From assembly GCF_003293695.1 (NCBI RefSeq), contig NZ_CP029556.1, positions 1,436,001-1,500,000 on the forward strand: DNA of 64,000 nucleotides, read 5' to 3'. A program made the position numbers and the translations under genes. The notes under the pieces were generated by a model. The model saw nothing but the letters and a program-made list of their open reading frames with translations. It did no database searches and had not been told where the DNA came from. Each line of letters begins with the position of its first letter. The first letter of the stretch is position 1. Below are positions 1 through 10,389 of the stretch, piece after piece. The DNA comes from Lysobacter oculi (GTDB lineage Bacteria > Pseudomonadota > Gammaproteobacteria > Xanthomonadales > Xanthomonadaceae).

Positions 1-1482
1 AAAGCGCGGGGCAAACCAGGTGGCGGTGCGCAAGTCGGTGTCGGTGGTTCCCACGAACGCGGTGGGCTTCTTGCCCCCACGCTTGGCCAGCTTCTTAGTG
101 ACCTCGCGCATCAGTTCGTCGTTGAAACCGGTTCCCACACGGCCCACGTAGCGCCAGCCGTGCTCGGCATCCGGCTTGGCCAACAGCAGTGATCCGAACC
201 CGGTTCGGCTGCCCTTCGGAGCGGTGTAGCCCACCACCGCGAATTCATCACTGACCAGCTGCTTGGTCTTGCGCCAATCCTCGCTCCGACCACCGTGGTA
301 AGGACGGTCGGCGCGTTTGGAGATGATGCCTTCGAAGTGGCGATCCCCCGCGAGCTTGAAAGCTGCCTCCCCGTCGCCCTCAATGTGAGAACTGAACGCC
401 AAGTGGGCCGGTGCGTCGTCTAGAAGTTCCTGGAGCAACGCTTTGCGCTCGAGGAGCGGTGCGCCCGAGAGGTCCACCCCGTTGAGGTGGAGCACGTCGA
501 ACAGCACATAGGCCAGCTTGCCCTGGCGTTCGCCTGACAGTGTGGACTGGAGCAGGTTGAAGTCCTGCTTGGTGCCTCTGCCGGCGATGAGCTCACCGTC
601 CAGCGCCCCGGACTCGAGGCCCAGCGCTGCAACCGCGTCGCGGATCTCGGGAATCTTCGCGGTCCATTCCAGCGCGTTGCGAGACCACAACCTCACTTCG
701 CCCTTGGCGATGGTGGCCAGGATGCGGTAGCCGTCCCACTTGAGCTCGTGGATCCACTGCTCGCCTTCGGGCGGGGACTCGCCCAGTTTGGCCAGTTGGG
801 GCTCGAACGGCCCTGCGGGGGCGGCGCCCTTTTTGGCCTTGGGCAAAGCGGAGGCTTTCTTCGCCCAATCCTTCTTGCGTCCCTTTTTTGCCGGGACCGC
901 CGTTAGCTTCTTCTTGTTCGTCTTGCCGGAGCCCGCGCGCTTGAGATCCACGGCCGGCGCCTCTGCCACGTCGGCGAGCAGATCGTCGGCCTCCAGCGTG
1001 CCGGCGTAGTCGTCCTTGTCTTTGAACAGCAGCCACTGTGGTTGCTTGGCGGGTTTGCCTGAGCGCACCAGATGCCAGCCGCCCTTGAGCTTGGTGCCGA
1101 ACAGTTCAAAGCGCAGGTGGCCTTTAACGAGTTGCTCTTCGGGATCGCCGTCGGTGGCCCACACGCCGTGATCAAACTGGGCAACGTGCCCGCCGCCGTA
1201 TTCCCCCTTGGGGATTTCGCCTTGAAAGGTGGCGTAATCGATGGGGTGGTCTTCAACCTCCACCGCCATGCGCTTCACGCTGGGGTCGTAGCTGGGTCCT
1301 TTCGGAACCGCCCAGCTCTTTAGGGCGTCGCCCACCTGCAAACGGAAATCGTAATGCCGGCGGCTGGCGTGGTGGAGCTGGACCACGAAGATCGCCCGTT
1401 GTCCCTTCGGGACCGCCTTGCCCGGCTCCGGTTCGCGCGTCTTGTCGAAGCTTCGCTTGCGACGGTAGTCGGTCAGGCTCAT
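1..1482 (-). CDS. ligD: ATP-dependent DNA ligase LigD, 3' part cut by window edge
   Basis: Bacterial NHEJ ligase that seals ends bridged by Ku. The frame opens with MSLTDYRRKRSFDKT at 1482 and stays open to base 1, so at least 494 residues are present and the C-terminus is outside the window. The N-terminal phosphoesterase (PE) domain comes first, at about residues 35-160, with the family motifs LHHASRRHYDFRLQ, SWAVPKGPS and GEYGGGHV. A Lys/Ala-rich linker follows. The adenylation domain then starts with HELKWDGYR, whose Lys248 is the expected AMP-accepting lysine. No polymerase domain precedes PE; whether one follows the ligase domain cannot be seen. The gene lies downstream of DUF3606 and ku on the same strand, so co-transcription is likely. 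Confidence 0.93.
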   Translation of the reverse strand, partial: MSLTDYRRKRSFDKTREPEPGKAVPKGQRAIFVVQLHHASRRHYDFRLQVGDALKSWAVPKGPSYDPSVKRMAVEVEDHPIDYATFQGEIPKGEYGGGHVAQFDHGVWATDGDPEEQLVKGHLRFELFGTKLKGGWHLVRSGKPAKQPQWLLFKDKDDYAGTLEADDLLADVAEAPAVDLKRAGSGKTNKKKLTAVPAKKGRKKDWAKKASALPKAKKGAAPAGPFEPQLAKLGESPPEGEQWIHELKWDGYRILATIAKGEVRLWSRNALEWTAKIPEIRDAVAALGLESGALDGELIAGRGTKQDFNLLQSTLSGERQGKLAYVLFDVLHLNGVDLSGAPLLERKALLQELLDDAPAHLAFSSHIEGDGEAAFKLAGDRHFEGIISKRADRPYHGGRSEDWRKTKQLVSDEFAVVGYTAPKGSRTGFGSLLLAKPDAEHGWRYVGRVGTGFNDELMREVTKKLAKRGGKKPTAFVGTTDTDLRTATWFAPRF

Positions 1483-1491
1483 GGCGTAGGG

Positions 1492-1668
1492 CTACTTGCC
1501 CAGATGCTCGCGAACCGCTTTGGAGGTATTGCCCACCGCCTGGATGACATCTCGCAGCTCCTTCTCGGAGATGCCCAATTCCTTGGTCCAGTATTGGACC
1601 TCGTAGTCCTCCCTCAGGTTGATGCGATCCCGGTCTGGGGAACCGGACTTGCTCTTGTTGTCGGACAT
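1492..1668 (-). CDS. DUF3606 small protein
   Basis: A 58-residue protein beginning MSDNKSKSGSPDRDRINL and containing EVQYWTKELGIS, which matches the DUF3606 family (short proteins of unknown function, often next to stress and DNA-repair genes). It lies between ku and ligD on the same strand, 24 bases after the ku stop and 9 bases before the ligD start, so it is almost certainly in their operon. The start is the only ATG giving the conserved N-terminus, and a GGAG-like sequence lies just upstream. The molecular function is not known. Confidence 0.85.
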   Translation of the reverse strand: MSDNKSKSGSPDRDRINLREDYEVQYWTKELGISEKELRDVIQAVGNTSKAVREHLGK

Positions 1669-1692
1669 GGATATTTCTCCTTCGGTGGTGAT

Positions 1693-2616
1693 TCAGGAGG
1701 CCTTGCGGGCACTGGATTTCTTGGTGGCCTTGCTGGCTTTCTTTGCGGGCGCTTTGGCCGCTTTAGCCGGGGAATTGGCTTCTGCTTTCTTGGCTGCGCC
1801 CTTGGCCGGCGTGCGCTTCTTCGTGTCCAAGCTCTGTTGGAGCAGCGACATGAAGTCCACCACGTTGGTGGCGGCGTCTTCGCGCGGCTCGGGCTCTTCG
1901 AACGTGGTGGTGGCGCCGGCGGACTTGATGCGCTTCTTGATGATGTCCGACAGCCGTGATCGGAACTCGTCGTGGTAGTCGGCCGGATTCCATTCGGATG
2001 TCATCGAATCTATGAGCTGCTCGGCCATCTCAAGTTCTTTGGGCGCCAGGCGGTAATCGGCCGGCTTGCCCTCGGGAAGCTTGTATTCGTCGAACTCGAC
2101 CAGCTCTTGCGGGTAGCGCAGGAGGATCAACACCAGCGCGTCCCCGTCCCCGTCGGGCATGACGGCGCACATATACTCCCGCGTGCGTATGACCACACGG
2201 GCGATGCCCACCTTTCCTGACTTCTTCAGGGTCTCGCGCAGCAGCACGTAGCCCTTCTCGGCTTTCTTGCCCGGGACCAGGACGTAGGGCTTCTCGAAGT
2301 AGCGCAGGTTGATGCTGGACGCGTCCACGAACGTTTCCACGTCCACCGACTCATGCGATTCGGGCGCTGCAGCCGCGATATCCTCTTTCTCGATGACGAC
2401 GTAGCTGCCTTTGTCATACTCGAAGGCCTTGACGATGTCCTTCCACGGCACTTCTTCGCCAGTGTCCGCGTTCACCCGCTCGAAACGGATGGGCTTTTTA
2501 TCCCGGGAGTCGAGCATGCGAAAGCTCAGGTCCGTTCGGCGCTCGCCGGACATGAGGGACACGGGAATATTGAGCAGACCGAAGGAAAGCGATCCGGTCC
2601 AGATTGGGCGGGCCAT
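1693..2616 (-). CDS. ku: Non-homologous end joining protein Ku
   Basis: Homodimeric Ku ring that binds DNA ends and recruits LigD. The protein has 307 residues and starts MARPIWTGSLSFGLLNIPV, the usual bacterial Ku N-terminus. An in-frame ATG four codons upstream is less likely. The core covers about residues 1-260. The last 45 or so residues are a Lys/Ala-rich tail of the kind that binds DNA in many bacterial Ku proteins. It is the first gene of a ku-DUF3606-ligD operon. Length and motifs are normal and the frame is intact. Confidence 0.95.
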   Translation of the reverse strand: MARPIWTGSLSFGLLNIPVSLMSGERRTDLSFRMLDSRDKKPIRFERVNADTGEEVPWKDIVKAFEYDKGSYVVIEKEDIAAAAPESHESVDVETFVDASSINLRYFEKPYVLVPGKKAEKGYVLLRETLKKSGKVGIARVVIRTREYMCAVMPDGDGDALVLILLRYPQELVEFDEYKLPEGKPADYRLAPKELEMAEQLIDSMTSEWNPADYHDEFRSRLSDIIKKRIKSAGATTTFEEPEPREDAATNVVDFMSLLQQSLDTKKRTPAKGAAKKAEANSPAKAAKAPAKKASKATKKSSARKAS

Positions 2617-2921
2617 GGCAGGCTCCAACGTGTGCGAGCATCACTTGTAGGTCCGGCCGCGTGAAATCGGTGTCACCCCGTCCGCGGATGCTGCGATATG
2701 GCAAGCCCGCTCGCGGGGGCTTCCGGTCGTCGGCGCTTGAGTGGGGGAAACTCCGGCGTCATGGTGGATGCACTCGCTGCATCGAGGCAAGGACTGAGCG
2801 GCCCCTTCTTTCTCAAGCCGCCCTTGGCAGTAGGCGTCCACGTCACAGAGCTGATGTTCGAAGAGAACTGAAGACACGCCGCCTGGTGGCCGAGGCACCT
2901 GCCTTGGCCACCTTGGTCTGT
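2617..2921. other. Intergenic region between ku and katE
   Basis: About 305 bases with no supported gene. A leftward open frame at 2641-2898 has no recognisable motif. The region should hold the ku promoter, but no convincing -35/-10 pair could be picked out by eye. Confidence 0.5.
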
Positions 2922-5317
2922 TCAGAGCATCGGCGGATCCGTCTCACGGCCAAAGTGCTTATGCAGGGCCAACGCCTCGAGGAACTGGTTCACCGCCGCG
3001 TCTTCGGGCTCGCTCTGAAGCAACAAGCCAGGATCGCCCTCATCCCTCAGCACGCCGGCCCCTTCGACGAACGCGACCGCTTCGCCCAGCGCCAGAATGG
3101 TCTTGAGATGGCGGAACTGGTCCTTCACGAACTCCGCCGCCCTCCCATCGCGAGCCCACACCTTCGCTGTTCCCTCGCCGTCAGGAATGATGACCCCGTC
3201 GAACAGGACGGACGGCTCGTTCTCAAAGGAGGCGTCCGCATCGATCTCACTGCCATCGGCTGCGGTAAAGATTCCCACGCGTGGTCCCACCAGTCGGCCG
3301 ACGGCTCCGGCGTCCAGCAAGGCCTGCTGGGCTTCCGCCACCTGGTCGCCGTCGACGCCGTCGGCCACGAAGATGGCGACCTTGCGCGTTGCCACGCCCG
3401 TGTTGCCCGGGCGAGCAAACATCGACAACGGCGGGGAAACGTCCACTTCTGCCTTGGGCGGCTTCGGCAGCGCCCGGGGCATGGCATCCGGAAGCGGCAT
3501 CCCCAGTCCTTCGGCTACCTGCGCCGCCAGCTCTTCCGAGGCATTGCGAAGCATAGAGACCACCCTCTGGCGAATCGCGGGCACTGTCAGCTTCGAGAGC
3601 TCGAAGCGGAACGCGGCCGCAATATGCGCTTGCTCCACCGGTGTCTGGCTGTTGAAGAACAGGGCCGCCTGATTGAAGTGCTCGGCGAACTTCTCGGGTT
3701 TGCCGCGCACCTCGTCCTGCTCCACCGGCTCAGGGAAGGAGACAAAGCCGGCCGCCCCGGCCTGGAAGGGACAGCCGCCCCCCAACGAGTTCGGCTCGTA
3801 GGAGACCTTGCCGCGGTGGATGGCCTGGCGATGCAACCCGTCGCGCTGGTTGTTATGAACTGGTGCGATGGGCGCATTGATCGGAATTTCGTGGAAGTTG
3901 GGCCCGCCGAGTCGGCTCAGCTGAGTGTCCACATAGGAGTGAATTCGACCTGCAAGCAAGGGATCATTAGTGAAGTCGATGCCGGGCACCACGTGGGCCG
4001 TGCAAAACGCTACCTGCTCTGTCTCGGCGAAGAAGTTGTCGGGATTGCGATTGAGCACCATCCGGCCCAGTGGGGTAATGGGCACGAGTTCTTCCGGGAT
4101 GATCTTGGTCGCGTCCAGGATGTCGAACGAAAACCGCTCGGCATCTTCTTCCGAGAAGATCTGCACGCCCAATTCCCACTCCGGGTAAGCGCCCGCCTCG
4201 ATGGCTTCCCACAGGTCGCGGCGGTGGTAGTCCGGGTCGCAGCCCGAGATCTTCACGGCTTCGTCCCAGAGCAAAGCGTGTGTGCCCTGCAGTGGGGTCC
4301 AATGGAACTTCACGAAGGACGATTGGCCCTGATCGTTGACGAAGCGGAAAGTGTGAACACCGAAGCCCTGCATCATGCGGTAGCTGCGCGGAATGGCGCG
4401 GTCGGACATCAGCCACATCAGCATGTGGGTGGACTCGGGCATCAGCGAGACGAAGTCCCAGAAGGTGTCGTGGGCCGAGGCGGCCTGCGGCATTTGGTGG
4501 TGCGGCTCGGGCTTGACCGCATGCACCAGGTCAGGAAACTTCATCGCGTCCTGGATGAAGAACAGGCATATTGTTGCCCACCAGGTCCCAGTTGCCCTCG
4601 TCGGTGTAGAACTTCACAGCAAACCCGCGCGCATCGCGCGCGGTGTCCTTACTGCCTCGCTCTCCTCGACCGTAGAGAACCGTACGAAGACTGGCGTGAT
4701 CTTGCCTGCCTTCTGGAACGGCGCCGCGCGTGTCAGTTTTCGCTGGTTCTTATAGCTAGCTCTCGAAGAAGCCGTGTGCGCCCGAGCCTCGCGCGTGCAC
4801 GATCCGCTCAGGAATCCGTTCGTGGTCGAAATGCGTGATCTTCTCGCGCAGGATGAAGTCCTTCAGCAGGGCCGGGCCACGCAGGCCTGCCTTGAGCGAG
4901 TTCTGGTTGTCGGCGATCGGCACGCCCTGGTTGGTTGTCAGGCGTTGGCCACTGCTGTCCACACGCACGCGATCGAGGGAACCGACAGTCGGATTTGCGC
5001 CTTCTTCAGCACGGGTTCCCAGTTTTCTCGGACGTATTGGTCTCCGCCAGGGTGCTGGCCGTCACCAACGAGGACGGCGGAACGATTTGGGTGCCCTCGG
5101 GCGGATCCAGCGCCGCTTCGCGCCCGTGCTCGGCTGCTTTGTTCTCGTTGAACGGCATGGCGGCAGCCGTTGCCTCCACCTCCGCGCTCTGCTCAGCTGC
5201 CAAGTCATCCGAACCTTGAGGTGGGGCCTTGGACGCGGAACTGTCAGAGTTGCGAGCAGCAGAGGCACTAGCCACGCTCTTCTTGTCTTTTGGGGAGTTC
5301 TTGCGTGACGTCGCCAT
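2922..5317 (-). pseudogene. katE: Large-subunit catalase (HPII type) with several frame breaks
   Basis: Heme catalase that degrades hydrogen peroxide; the large-subunit clade carries a C-terminal flavodoxin/amidotransferase-like domain. The N-terminus starts at 5317 (MATSRKNSPKDKK). The core follows in pieces: [18 protein letters not shown], then [16 protein letters not shown] with the distal His, then GNNM with the distal Asn. From [19 protein letters not shown] (4544) the frame is unbroken to 2922. It includes the heme-ligand segment [15 protein letters not shown] and the C-terminal domain beginning RKVAIFVADGVDGDQ. The expected frame breaks near 5012-5020, 4991-5000, 4754-4761 (a repeated AGCT that makes stop codons), 4664-4670 and 4557-4565. 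As written it cannot make full-length enzyme. The encoded residues on both sides of each break are well conserved, so consensus errors are as likely as decay. Confidence 0.85.
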
Positions 5318-5347
5318 GGGACTGTTTTCCTGTCTGAATTGACAAAA

Positions 5348-5373
5348 CCCCAGCCACCCTCAGGAGGTTGGGG
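5348..5373 (-). terminator. Second hairpin after ferritin-like gene
   Basis: The arms CCCCAGCC (5348-5355) and GGTTGGGG (5366-5373) pair with one G-T, around a 10-base loop. On the minus strand the hairpin is followed by TTTTGTC. It may be a back-up terminator or part of the katE leader, since it lies 31 bases upstream of the katE start. Confidence 0.45.
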
Positions 5374-5391
5374 AGTGCGTGAAGATGGTAA

Positions 5392-5415
5392 AAAGCCCGC
5401 CATAAGGCGGGCTTT
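5392..5415 (-). terminator. Rho-independent terminator
   Basis: A perfect 10-bp stem, AAAGCCCGCC at 5392-5401 and GGCGGGCTTT at 5406-5415, has a 4-base loop. On the minus strand it lies right after the stop of the ferritin-like gene and is followed by TTTTTACC. It should end that transcript before the catalase gene. Confidence 0.85.
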
Positions 5416-5417
5416 GC

Positions 5418-6026
5418 TCACAACATGTCTTCTCGGGCTTGCTCGGCGCGGGCTGCGCCGATTGCGGTCTCGACTTTCTTGACCTCTTCGGGCGGGGGCA
5501 GCACGGCTGGCATCCCCAAGCTCTGGATCCACAGCTCCCGGCACCATCCCTTGGTGTGGTAGAGGTGGTGATCTTCGTCCTCCTCCACCTCGTCGTAGGC
5601 CGCTTTCAGGACTTGGGCTACCTTGTCATCGGCTGATTCTGCGACCTTGCCGATCAACTCCCAGTTGGAGTGATCCTTGGTCTCCGCTAGAACAACGCAT
5701 TCGCACGCGACCAGCTCCGCTGCCGCGGGATCGGCGTTCGCCTTTGCCAGCTCAATGGCCGCCACCAGCGAAGCGCCGTTGTGCGCGCAGACTTCACGGC
5801 CCGGGCTCATCTCCTCGGTGTCCATCCCGAGCTCGCTGAATACGCGGGTGAGCACTTCCTCGTGGTGCTGGGTCTCTTCCAGGTATTCCTGCCATTCCTC
5901 GCGCAGGTCTTCATTGACCGCCGCGCTGATGGCAGTCGTGTAGATCTTGATGCCGCCCCGCTCGGTTTCCAGCGACTGAAGGAGCAATTCCTTGACACCG
6001 CTCTGATCGTAACCCTTGCTTGCCAT
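5418..6026 (-). CDS. Ferritin-like domain protein
   Basis: A 202-residue, strongly helical protein with Glu and His placed as in four-helix-bundle di-iron proteins: ETERGGIKIY near residue 20, EETQHHEEVL near 50, ECVVLAETKDHSNWELIG near 110, and EVEEDEDHHLYH near 148. This points to a ferritin/rubrerythrin-like fold that binds iron or helps with peroxide stress. The exact subfamily is not recognised. It starts at MASKGYDQSGVKELLLQ and is followed by a strong terminator, so it is likely a single-gene unit. It sits upstream of the catalase gene on the same strand. Confidence 0.75.
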   Translation of the reverse strand: MASKGYDQSGVKELLLQSLETERGGIKIYTTAISAAVNEDLREEWQEYLEETQHHEEVLTRVFSELGMDTEEMSPGREVCAHNGASLVAAIELAKANADPAAAELVACECVVLAETKDHSNWELIGKVAESADDKVAQVLKAAYDEVEEDEDHHLYHTKGWCRELWIQSLGMPAVLPPPEEVKKVETAIGAARAEQAREDML

Positions 6027-6154
6027 GACTGACTCCGTTAGCTGGGTGAACTAATGAGCGCATCGTGTGCGCCATGGCGCTAACGCAACGTGAAACAAAT
6101 TTTCACTTCGTCAGCACTCCTTCGCGCCCACCCTGCGAATAACTGGGGAGCAAT

Positions 6155-6814
6155 ATGCACAACGGCAATGGCACCTTCTGGAAGCGCAACGGCTTGTCTA
6201 TCGTCGTGCTGCTCTTCATGCTTGGAACGTGGCTGGGGCAGATCCTGACGGGACACGTTGTATACAACGAAGAACTATCCGACCTCGGCGCGCCACAACT
6301 TAGCCTGCTGGAATACCTTGCCAGCGGTCACTTCGTGTCTGCCACGTTTGAGAACTGGGAGAGCGAGTTTCTTCAGATGGGCATGTATGTGCTGCTAAGC
6401 GTCTCCCTTCGGCAAAAGGGCTCGGCAGAGTCGCGCCCATTGGATCCCTCGCAAGAAGAGGATCGCGTTGAATATGGACCGACCCCTTGGCCCGTGCGAA
6501 TTGGCGGAGTCTGGCTGAAGCTCTACGAGCACTCTCTGGCCATCGCGTTTGGTGTGCTCTTCCTGCTCTCGTTCGCACTTCATTTGAATGGCAGTTGGCG
6601 CCACGAAAGCGTCCAGCGTCAGCTCGACGGGAAACCTCCTGTTGAACTTTGGGATCACCTGGCTAGCGCCCAGTTCTGGTTCGAGTCCTTTCAGAACTGG
6701 CAAAGCGAGTTCCTCGCCGTGGCGGCACTTGTCTTGCTGACCATCTTTCTGCGCCAGAAAGATTCGCCACAGTCCAAGCCGGTCGAAGCACCTCATAGTC
6801 AGACCGGGACGTAA
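6155..6814 (+). CDS. DUF6766-type membrane protein
   Basis: A 219-residue inner-membrane protein with about four hydrophobic segments (around residues 13-33, 70-85, 128-147 and 185-203). It has an internal two-fold pattern: NWESEFLQMGMYVLLSVSLRQKGSAESRP in the first half resembles NWQSEFLAVAALVLLTIFLRQK in the second, each followed by S and P. This fits the DUF6766 family (unknown function). The start has GGGGAGC seven bases upstream. The next gene begins 9 bases after its stop, so the two are probably co-transcribed. Confidence 0.7.
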   Translation: MHNGNGTFWKRNGLSIVVLLFMLGTWLGQILTGHVVYNEELSDLGAPQLSLLEYLASGHFVSATFENWESEFLQMGMYVLLSVSLRQKGSAESRPLDPSQEEDRVEYGPTPWPVRIGGVWLKLYEHSLAIAFGVLFLLSFALHLNGSWRHESVQRQLDGKPPVELWDHLASAQFWFESFQNWQSEFLAVAALVLLTIFLRQKDSPQSKPVEAPHSQTGT

Positions 6815-6823
6815 GGCGGATAT

Positions 6824-7370
6824 ATGCGTCCTGCGCTTCTCATCATCGACATGATCAACCTCTTCGACTTCGATGGGGGCAACCAACTGGGTGTCCACGC
6901 GCTCAAAGCGTGCGGCCCTATTGCCACCCTTCGCCAAGCCTTCGCCGACCGCAATTGGCCGGTGCTGTTCGTCAACGACAACTTCATGGACTGGAACCAG
7001 GAGTTCACCGACCTCGTCGCGAAGTGCCGGCAGCATCCCGGCCCGTCAAGCGAGATGCCGCCGTGCTGGGGCCTAAGCCGGGGGAATACTACGTGCTCAA
7101 GCCGAGGCATTCGGCTTCCTCTGCACGACCCTGCCCGCGATTCTGGCGGACTTGAAGCTTCAGGAGCTTGTGATCACCGGTGTGGCCACCGACTCGTGCG
7201 TCTTGGCCACCGTGCAGGATGCCCACATGCGTGGATACAAGGTGCGGGTCCCTCAGGATTGCGTTGCCGCGCAGACCCCTTCCCGATCCACCCGCGCATT
7301 GGCACTGATGCGCGAGTCAATGAGCCTGGACACGCGAGGGGCCAAAACCGTCCTGCAGCTTGGCTGCTGA
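6824..7370 (+). pseudogene. Isochorismatase-family cysteine hydrolase, frame broken twice
   Basis: Cysteine hydrolases of this fold act on isochorismate, nicotinamide and related amides; the substrate here is unknown. The first part starts MRPALLIIDMINLFDF, with the catalytic Asp in LLIIDM. The middle reads PVKRDAAVLGPKPGEYYVLKPRHSA in a second frame. The end reads LQELVITGVATDSCVLATVQDA in a third frame, with the catalytic Cys in TDSCV. The frame changes near 7040 and near 7113. Reassembled, it is about 180 residues, normal for the family. No single frame holds both catalytic residues, so it is non-functional as written unless the indels are errors. It lies 9 bases after the DUF6766 gene. 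Confidence 0.75.
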
Positions 7371-7384
7371 GCAGTAGAGTTTCT

Positions 7385-8176
7385 TCAGGCGCCCACTTGG
7401 ATCCACGTGGGCGCGTGGTCACTCGCCTTCTTTTGTAGCCGAACCCATCGGTCCACGCCCGCACCTTCAGCCGCTTGGCGAGCACGGGATTGAGCAGCAA
7501 GTGGTCGATGCGCAAACCTCGGTCGCGCTCGGCGTGTTGGCGGAAATAGTCCCAGAAGGTGTAGACCCCGCTGTTCGACCCGTGAATGGTGAGAAGGCTG
7601 TCGGTCCACCCTTGCTCCAGCAGCTTGAAAAACGCTTCTCTGGATTCCGGCTGCAAGAGAGCATCCCGCCGCCACCCTTTAGGATCGTAGATGTCTTCGT
7701 CGGTCGGCACGACGTTGAAGTCGCCGATGAGGGCTACCGGATGGGGCAGATCCACCAAGTCTTGGCGTGGCGCTGTAGGCGTGCCATCCATTTGAGCTTG
7801 TAGTCGAACTTCGGACCCGGCTGGGGATTGCCGTTGGGTAGGTATAGGCAACCCACGACGATGCCCTGGACGGCCGCCTCGATGTAGCGGCTCTGCTCGT
7901 CCTTGGGATCCCAAGGCAAGCCCCGCCGGCTCTCCACCGGGTCCTGGCTCTTGGCCAACAACGCGACCCCATTCCAGGACTCTGACCCTGCCAGATGGCG
8001 CCATACCCCGCCTCCCGGATGGCGTCTTCCGGAAAAGCACCGTCCAGCGCCTTGAGCTCCTGCAGCCCCACGATGTCCGGCTGCTCCTTCTCCAACCACC
8101 CCAGCAGGTGCGCCAAACGGGTGTTGACCCCATTGACGTTGAAGGTGGCGATCTTGAGCGTCTTCTTGCGTGCCAT
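7385..8176 (-). pseudogene. xthA: Exodeoxyribonuclease III, frame broken about three times
   Basis: AP endonuclease and 3'-5' exonuclease of base-excision repair. It starts MARKKTLKIATFNVNGVNTR with the metal-binding Asn, then DIVGLQELKALD with the metal-binding Glu. The frame shifts near 7975, and the next part reads WNGVALLAKSQDPVESRRGLP and GCLYLPNGNPQPGPKFDYK. It shifts again near 7740, and the third part has VALIGDFNVVPTDEDIYDP with the catalytic Asp/Asn. A last shift near 7440 leads to KASDHAPTWIQV with the final Asp-His pair. All catalytic motifs are present but spread over different frames. Total coding length, about 263 codons, is normal. Confidence 0.8.
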
Positions 8177-8236
8177 AGGAGTGTTCGACTAAGTAGGCAT
8201 CAAGGGAAGAACCTCAGTCCACGCCAACCCTTGTAA

Positions 8237-9505
<1,269 letters not shown>

Positions 9506-9517
9506 TCCTTCCTACCT

Positions 9518-9808
9518 ATGTCATCCAGATTGAGGGATTTCTTCATGTCGCCCGATGCCATCGGTTGGCTAGCGTCTGCCATTTTGCTGGCGACGTTGGT
9601 GAAGCAGATTCGCAAGCAAGCGACCCAAGACAACGCGGAAGGGGTTTCCCGGTGGCTGTTTCTGGGGCAAATGGCGGCGTCGGTCGGATTCATCGTTTAC
9701 AGCTGGTTGCTCGACAACTGGGTTTTCATCGCCACCAACAGCCTCATTCTCCTGACAGCCGTCATCGGCCAATGGGTCGTGTGGCGGAAGAAACGAACCG
9801 CGGGCTGA
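9518..9808 (+). CDS. SemiSWEET / PQ-loop-like small membrane protein
   Basis: A 96-residue protein with three predicted membrane helices (AIGWLASAILLATLVKQI; WLFLGQMAASVGFIVYSWLL; WVFIATNSLILLTAVIGQWV). This is the triple-helix size and layout of bacterial SemiSWEET half-transporters, which dimerise to move small sugars or other solutes. No canonical PQ dipeptide is visible, so the family call is moderate. Translation could instead start at MSPDAIGWLAS nine codons in. It is divergent from the corA-like gene. Confidence 0.6.
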   Translation: MSSRLRDFFMSPDAIGWLASAILLATLVKQIRKQATQDNAEGVSRWLFLGQMAASVGFIVYSWLLDNWVFIATNSLILLTAVIGQWVVWRKKRTAG

Positions 9809-9825
9809 TCAAGCCCTATCGCCCG

Positions 9826-10053
9826 TCACTTGCAACTGGTGGGCATCCAGCCCCACAAGGGCATGACGATCTCACGCACCTCGGGCCATAACCTGGTGGA
9901 ATTGCCGCTAAGATCGTCCCACAACACTTCCATCTCGTTGAAGCCAGCGGGAATGGGGGTCATATCGGGATACGGAAGACACTTGCCGACCCCACCCGAC
10001 CGGTGGAGAAATTCCACGAGGCGATGAAAGCGCTCAGAATCAAACCGTCCCAT
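9826..10053 (-). CDS. Hypothetical protein, 75 residues
   Basis: A small open frame starting MGRFDSERFHRLVEFLHRSGG, with several Trp and Pro residues towards the end (EVLWDDLSG, MPLWGWMPTSCK). No family is recognised. The start was chosen because the 17 extra upstream codons look non-coding. It stands alone between the SemiSWEET-like gene and the truncated flavoprotein gene. Confidence 0.4.
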   Translation of the reverse strand: MGRFDSERFHRLVEFLHRSGGVGKCLPYPDMTPIPAGFNEMEVLWDDLSGNSTRLWPEVREIVMPLWGWMPTSCK

Positions 10054-10228
10054 CGTTTCACTCCGTCCCGCGCTCCAGAGGCCTCCGCGTGGCCGCGTGA
10101 GCATGGGCCACGGATCATCACTACCCTTCCGCCCGTGAAACCTGCGTCACCTTCGCCACGCCTCATGCTTAGGCAGCCTTTTCATGACACTGTAGAACCT
10201 AGCCATCCACCCTATTCAGCAGGACGCC

Positions 10229-10366
10229 ATGACGGACCTCGACTGCATCATCATCGGCGGCGGGCCTGCGGGGCTGACCGCAGCCACCTACCTCCGCCGC
10301 TTGCATCGTCGCGTGGTCGGGTTCAACGACGGTCGGAGCCGGGCTCGCTGGATCCCGAAAGTATGA
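10229..10366 (+). pseudogene. Thioredoxin-reductase-like FAD oxidoreductase, truncated by IS3
   Basis: The first 44 residues of a flavoprotein are present: MTDLDCIIIGGGPAGLTAAT carries the dinucleotide-binding GxGxxG-type motif of FAD-dependent oxidoreductases. It continues GRSRARWIPK, as in small thioredoxin-reductase-like proteins. After 10363 the sequence is IS3 terminal repeat, whose first three bases (TGA) serve as the stop codon. The missing part of the gene (about 250 codons) is not found on the other side of the element, so the locus was truncated or rearranged rather than simply split. Confidence 0.8.
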
Positions 10367-10389
10367 ATCGCCCCGGGTTTCGTAGACAC

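Noticed and set aside
2641-2898. An 85-codon minus-strand frame upstream of ku
   Set aside because: No motif, no ribosome site, and it occupies the likely ku promoter region.
2604-4838. A 744-codon plus-strand frame opposite katE
   Set aside because: Antisense to clear catalase sequence, with an Arg/His-rich composition and no domain.
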